A stretch of 16,767 nt of DNA, taken from NCBI GenBank assembly GCA_017550775.1, contig JAFZOA010000206.1:1-16767 (forward strand). The letters run 5' to 3'. Below the pieces are notes generated by a model that worked only from the letters and a program-made list of their open reading frames with translations, ran no database searches and had not been told where the DNA came from. The position numbers and the translations under genes are program-made. Positions 15,279-16,767 of this stretch are shown piece by piece (the first letter of the stretch is position 1; each line of letters starts with the position of its first letter). Source of the stretch: Ruminiclostridium sp. (GTDB lineage Bacteria; Bacillota_A; Clostridia; Oscillospirales; Ruminococcaceae).

Positions 15279-16767
15279 TCAGTTCTGTTCTTCTTCCGGA
15301 CGGTTACGCACCTTGCGGGAACGCTTTCTGTGCGGCTTCTGCTTTCTTGCGAGCAGCACACAGCCGGTAAGCGCGGCAGGTATCAGTATTGCCGCAGCCA
15401 CGCCGGTAGCGGGGTTGACATTGCCGTTGTAGCCGGTCTTTGAGCCCGTATTGTTGGTCGTCGGCACGATATACGCGTTTCCGCCGGAGCTCGGCGCAGA
15501 AGACTTGACGTTCACAAGGTCAACGAACATATAGGGCGAGAATGAGCTTGCACGGAACTTGACCTTTTTCTGACCGTTTACCTTTACAACGCTGCCCTTG
15601 ATGTACTCGGGATAGCCGTTCTCGATGTGATACACACCTATGCTGTCTGCCGCTTTTTCAAGGTTTTTCGGCAGCGGCACATAGAAGTCCATGTACCCGT
15701 TTCCGAGAGAGGCTATATACGCGCCGCGCGCCTTGTCATACAGGCTGATATCGAACGCGTAGTACTCATGGTTCGTGAGTTCGAGCCGTTCCAGTGCTTT
15801 AAGAGCCATTTTGTCCGCGTTATCCGTGTTGCGCAGAACTATGCTCGTGTCGCCGGTGAAGAAGTCGTACTTCGTCGCTACGAGCACGTCACCCTTTTTC
15901 AGCCCGTCAAGGTCGGTGGAGAGTGAAAAATCGACCTTGTATGTAACGGCGGGAGAAGTCGTATCGTCCCCGGAATCGTCATCATCTATTATATCCGTTC
16001 CCTCGTCGGGGTCGTAGCCGTCGGTGACGATATACTCCGGTTCGTCGTCATTGTTGATGTCAGTCGGGTCGGTGGGGTCATCGGTATCGTCGTCTATACG
16101 CTCTACCTCGTCGTCTGTACTCGTAACATTGCTCGTAGTCACAGCGGCAGTCGTTGTAGTCTTTGTTCCGTAGGGGTTCAGTGCGTCACTCAGCACAAGA
16201 TTGAGCGTTGCCGATTTGTTCGACGGGTACCAGAGCTGAACGGTGCTGTTCCCGTCGGCAGACACTCGGGTAAGCACGGACTGCGAGAGCCGGAATGTGT
16301 AGCTTCCCGCAAAGTTGCTTGCTCTTGACTGCATTGTGACCGCGAGCGTAAGCCCGTTGCTGAGCCCGATCGGTCGGTTGTTGTCGGAATAATACAGCTC
16401 ATAGTAACCCGACCCGGTATAAACATTCATGCCGCTGACTGCGGTATTCCATGTTACCGGCTCGAACACGTTCGCGTCGTAGTCGAAGCGAACGGACATT
16501 GCGGTCGCACTGTCCGCTATCGGCGGAACGGTGATGTAAACGGTGAACATCTCACCGGTGTTGATCTGTGAACGGGAAAGCGAGATACCGCCTCCGGAGA
16601 CCTGTTCGGAATACGAGCCGGAGGTTATGTACATATCGGCGTAATTATAAGTCGGCTTCCACATCTCGTATTCGTTGCCCGCGTTATCCGACGCGACTAT
16701 GCTCGGATAAGAGAGCTTGAAACGATAGCTTCCGGCGACAGCCCCGTACCGGGCGCGCATCTTTGCC
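15279..16767 (-). CDS. Cell-surface protein with cohesin-like repeats, Asp-rich linker and anchor (5' end outside window)
   Basis: The open frame enters from the right edge, so the start and signal peptide are not visible; positions count from the Met codon at 16760. Two related modules appear: the end of one (9-48, AGSYRF then W-P-A) and a whole second (about 55-190), each ending AGSYxFxLS, about 15-20 residues, W-x-P, A. The second reads like a cohesin-type beta sandwich (GEMFTVYITVPP, VRFDYDANVFEPV, AGSYTFRLSQ). A Thr- then Asp-rich linker follows (195-271), then a separate domain (273-430, YKVDFSLSTDLDGLKKGDVL). The tail has NPATG (449-453), a hydrophobic span VAAAILIPAALTGCVLLA and a basic stretch KPHRKRSRK: a variant LPXTG-like sorting signal or plain membrane anchor. 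The cohesin label is by resemblance; ligand unknown. Confidence 0.75.
   Translation of the reverse strand, partial: AKMRARYGAVAGSYRFKLSYPSIVASDNAGNEYEMWKPTYNYADMYITSGSYSEQVSGGGISLSRSQINTGEMFTVYITVPPIADSATAMSVRFDYDANVFEPVTWNTAVSGMNVYTGSGYYELYYSDNNRPIGLSNGLTLAVTMQSRASNFAGSYTFRLSQSVLTRVSADGNSTVQLWYPSNKSATLNLVLSDALNPYGTKTTTTAAVTTSNVTSTDDEVERIDDDTDDPTDPTDINNDDEPEYIVTDGYDPDEGTDIIDDDDSGDDTTSPAVTYKVDFSLSTDLDGLKKGDVLVATKYDFFTGDTSIVLRNTDNADKMALKALERLELTNHEYYAFDISLYDKARGAYIASLGNGYMDFYVPLPKNLEKAADSIGVYHIENGYPEYIKGSVVKVNGQKKVKFRASSFSPYMFVDLVNVKSSAPSSGGNAYIVPTTNNTGSKTGYNGNVNPATGVAAAILIPAALTGCVLLARKQKPHRKRSRKVRNRPEEEQN

Noticed and set aside
1..16767. CRISPR array, tRNA/rRNA genes, prophage or transposase genes
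   Set aside because: No regularly spaced repeats, no cloverleaf or rRNA-like stretches and no transposase or integrase motifs were seen. The phage-type N-terminal domain at 11662 is a single module within a coupled operon gene.

Overview
The window looks like chromosome of a GC-rich, Gram-positive, spore-forming member of the Clostridia, most likely Ruminococcaceae/Oscillospiraceae. This rests on a SpoVM-type micropeptide, an orthodox sigma-A promoter pattern, Firmicutes-style gene families (PhoP/PhoR-type two-component pair, ROK glucokinase with a zinc motif, uvrB/uvrA together), BIG2- and cohesin-like secreted proteins, and many third positions ending in G or C. The family-level assignment is inference.

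Layout. (1) 1-1125, minus strand: the N-terminal part of clpB, preceded by a ribbon-helix-helix protein of unknown function, both behind a perfect consensus promoter. (2) 1184-1515, plus strand: two very small genes, a 55-residue double-membrane-span protein and a 26-residue SpoVM homologue, behind a possible sigma-E-type promoter. (3) 1516-1921: a gene-free, hairpin-packed GC-rich stretch ending in two strong back-to-back stem-loops. (4) 1901-5808, minus strand: a secreted BIG2/Fn3/transglutaminase-like protein, then a PhoP-like response regulator and a PhoR-like histidine kinase (4-base overlap), probably one transcription unit. (5) 5851-9658, plus strand: manA, a ROK glucokinase and ilvD, tightly packed behind an extended -10 promoter and closed by a palindromic terminator. 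(6) 9601-15269, plus strand: uvrB, a cytidine-deaminase-like fusion protein and uvrA, a nucleotide excision repair operon whose promoter lies inside the preceding terminator palindrome; a bidirectional terminator follows. (7) 15279-16767, minus strand: the C-terminal part of a cell-surface protein with tandem cohesin-like modules, an Asp-rich linker and an NPATG/membrane-anchor tail; its start lies outside the window.

How the parts relate. UvrA and UvrB recognise and verify DNA lesions together; the deaminase-like gene between them is translationally coupled to uvrB but its substrate is unknown. ManA and glucokinase feed hexoses into fructose-6-P/glucose-6-P, while ilvD belongs to branched-chain amino acid synthesis and has no ilv partners here. 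The two-component pair may respond to an envelope or nutrient signal; its neighbour is a secreted protein.

The most notable items are the two micro-genes (one a clear SpoVM match by length and key residues), the hairpin array at 1565-1885, the promoter-in-terminator arrangement before uvrB, and the deaminase fusion between uvrB and uvrA. I found no CRISPR array, rRNA, tRNA or insertion sequence.
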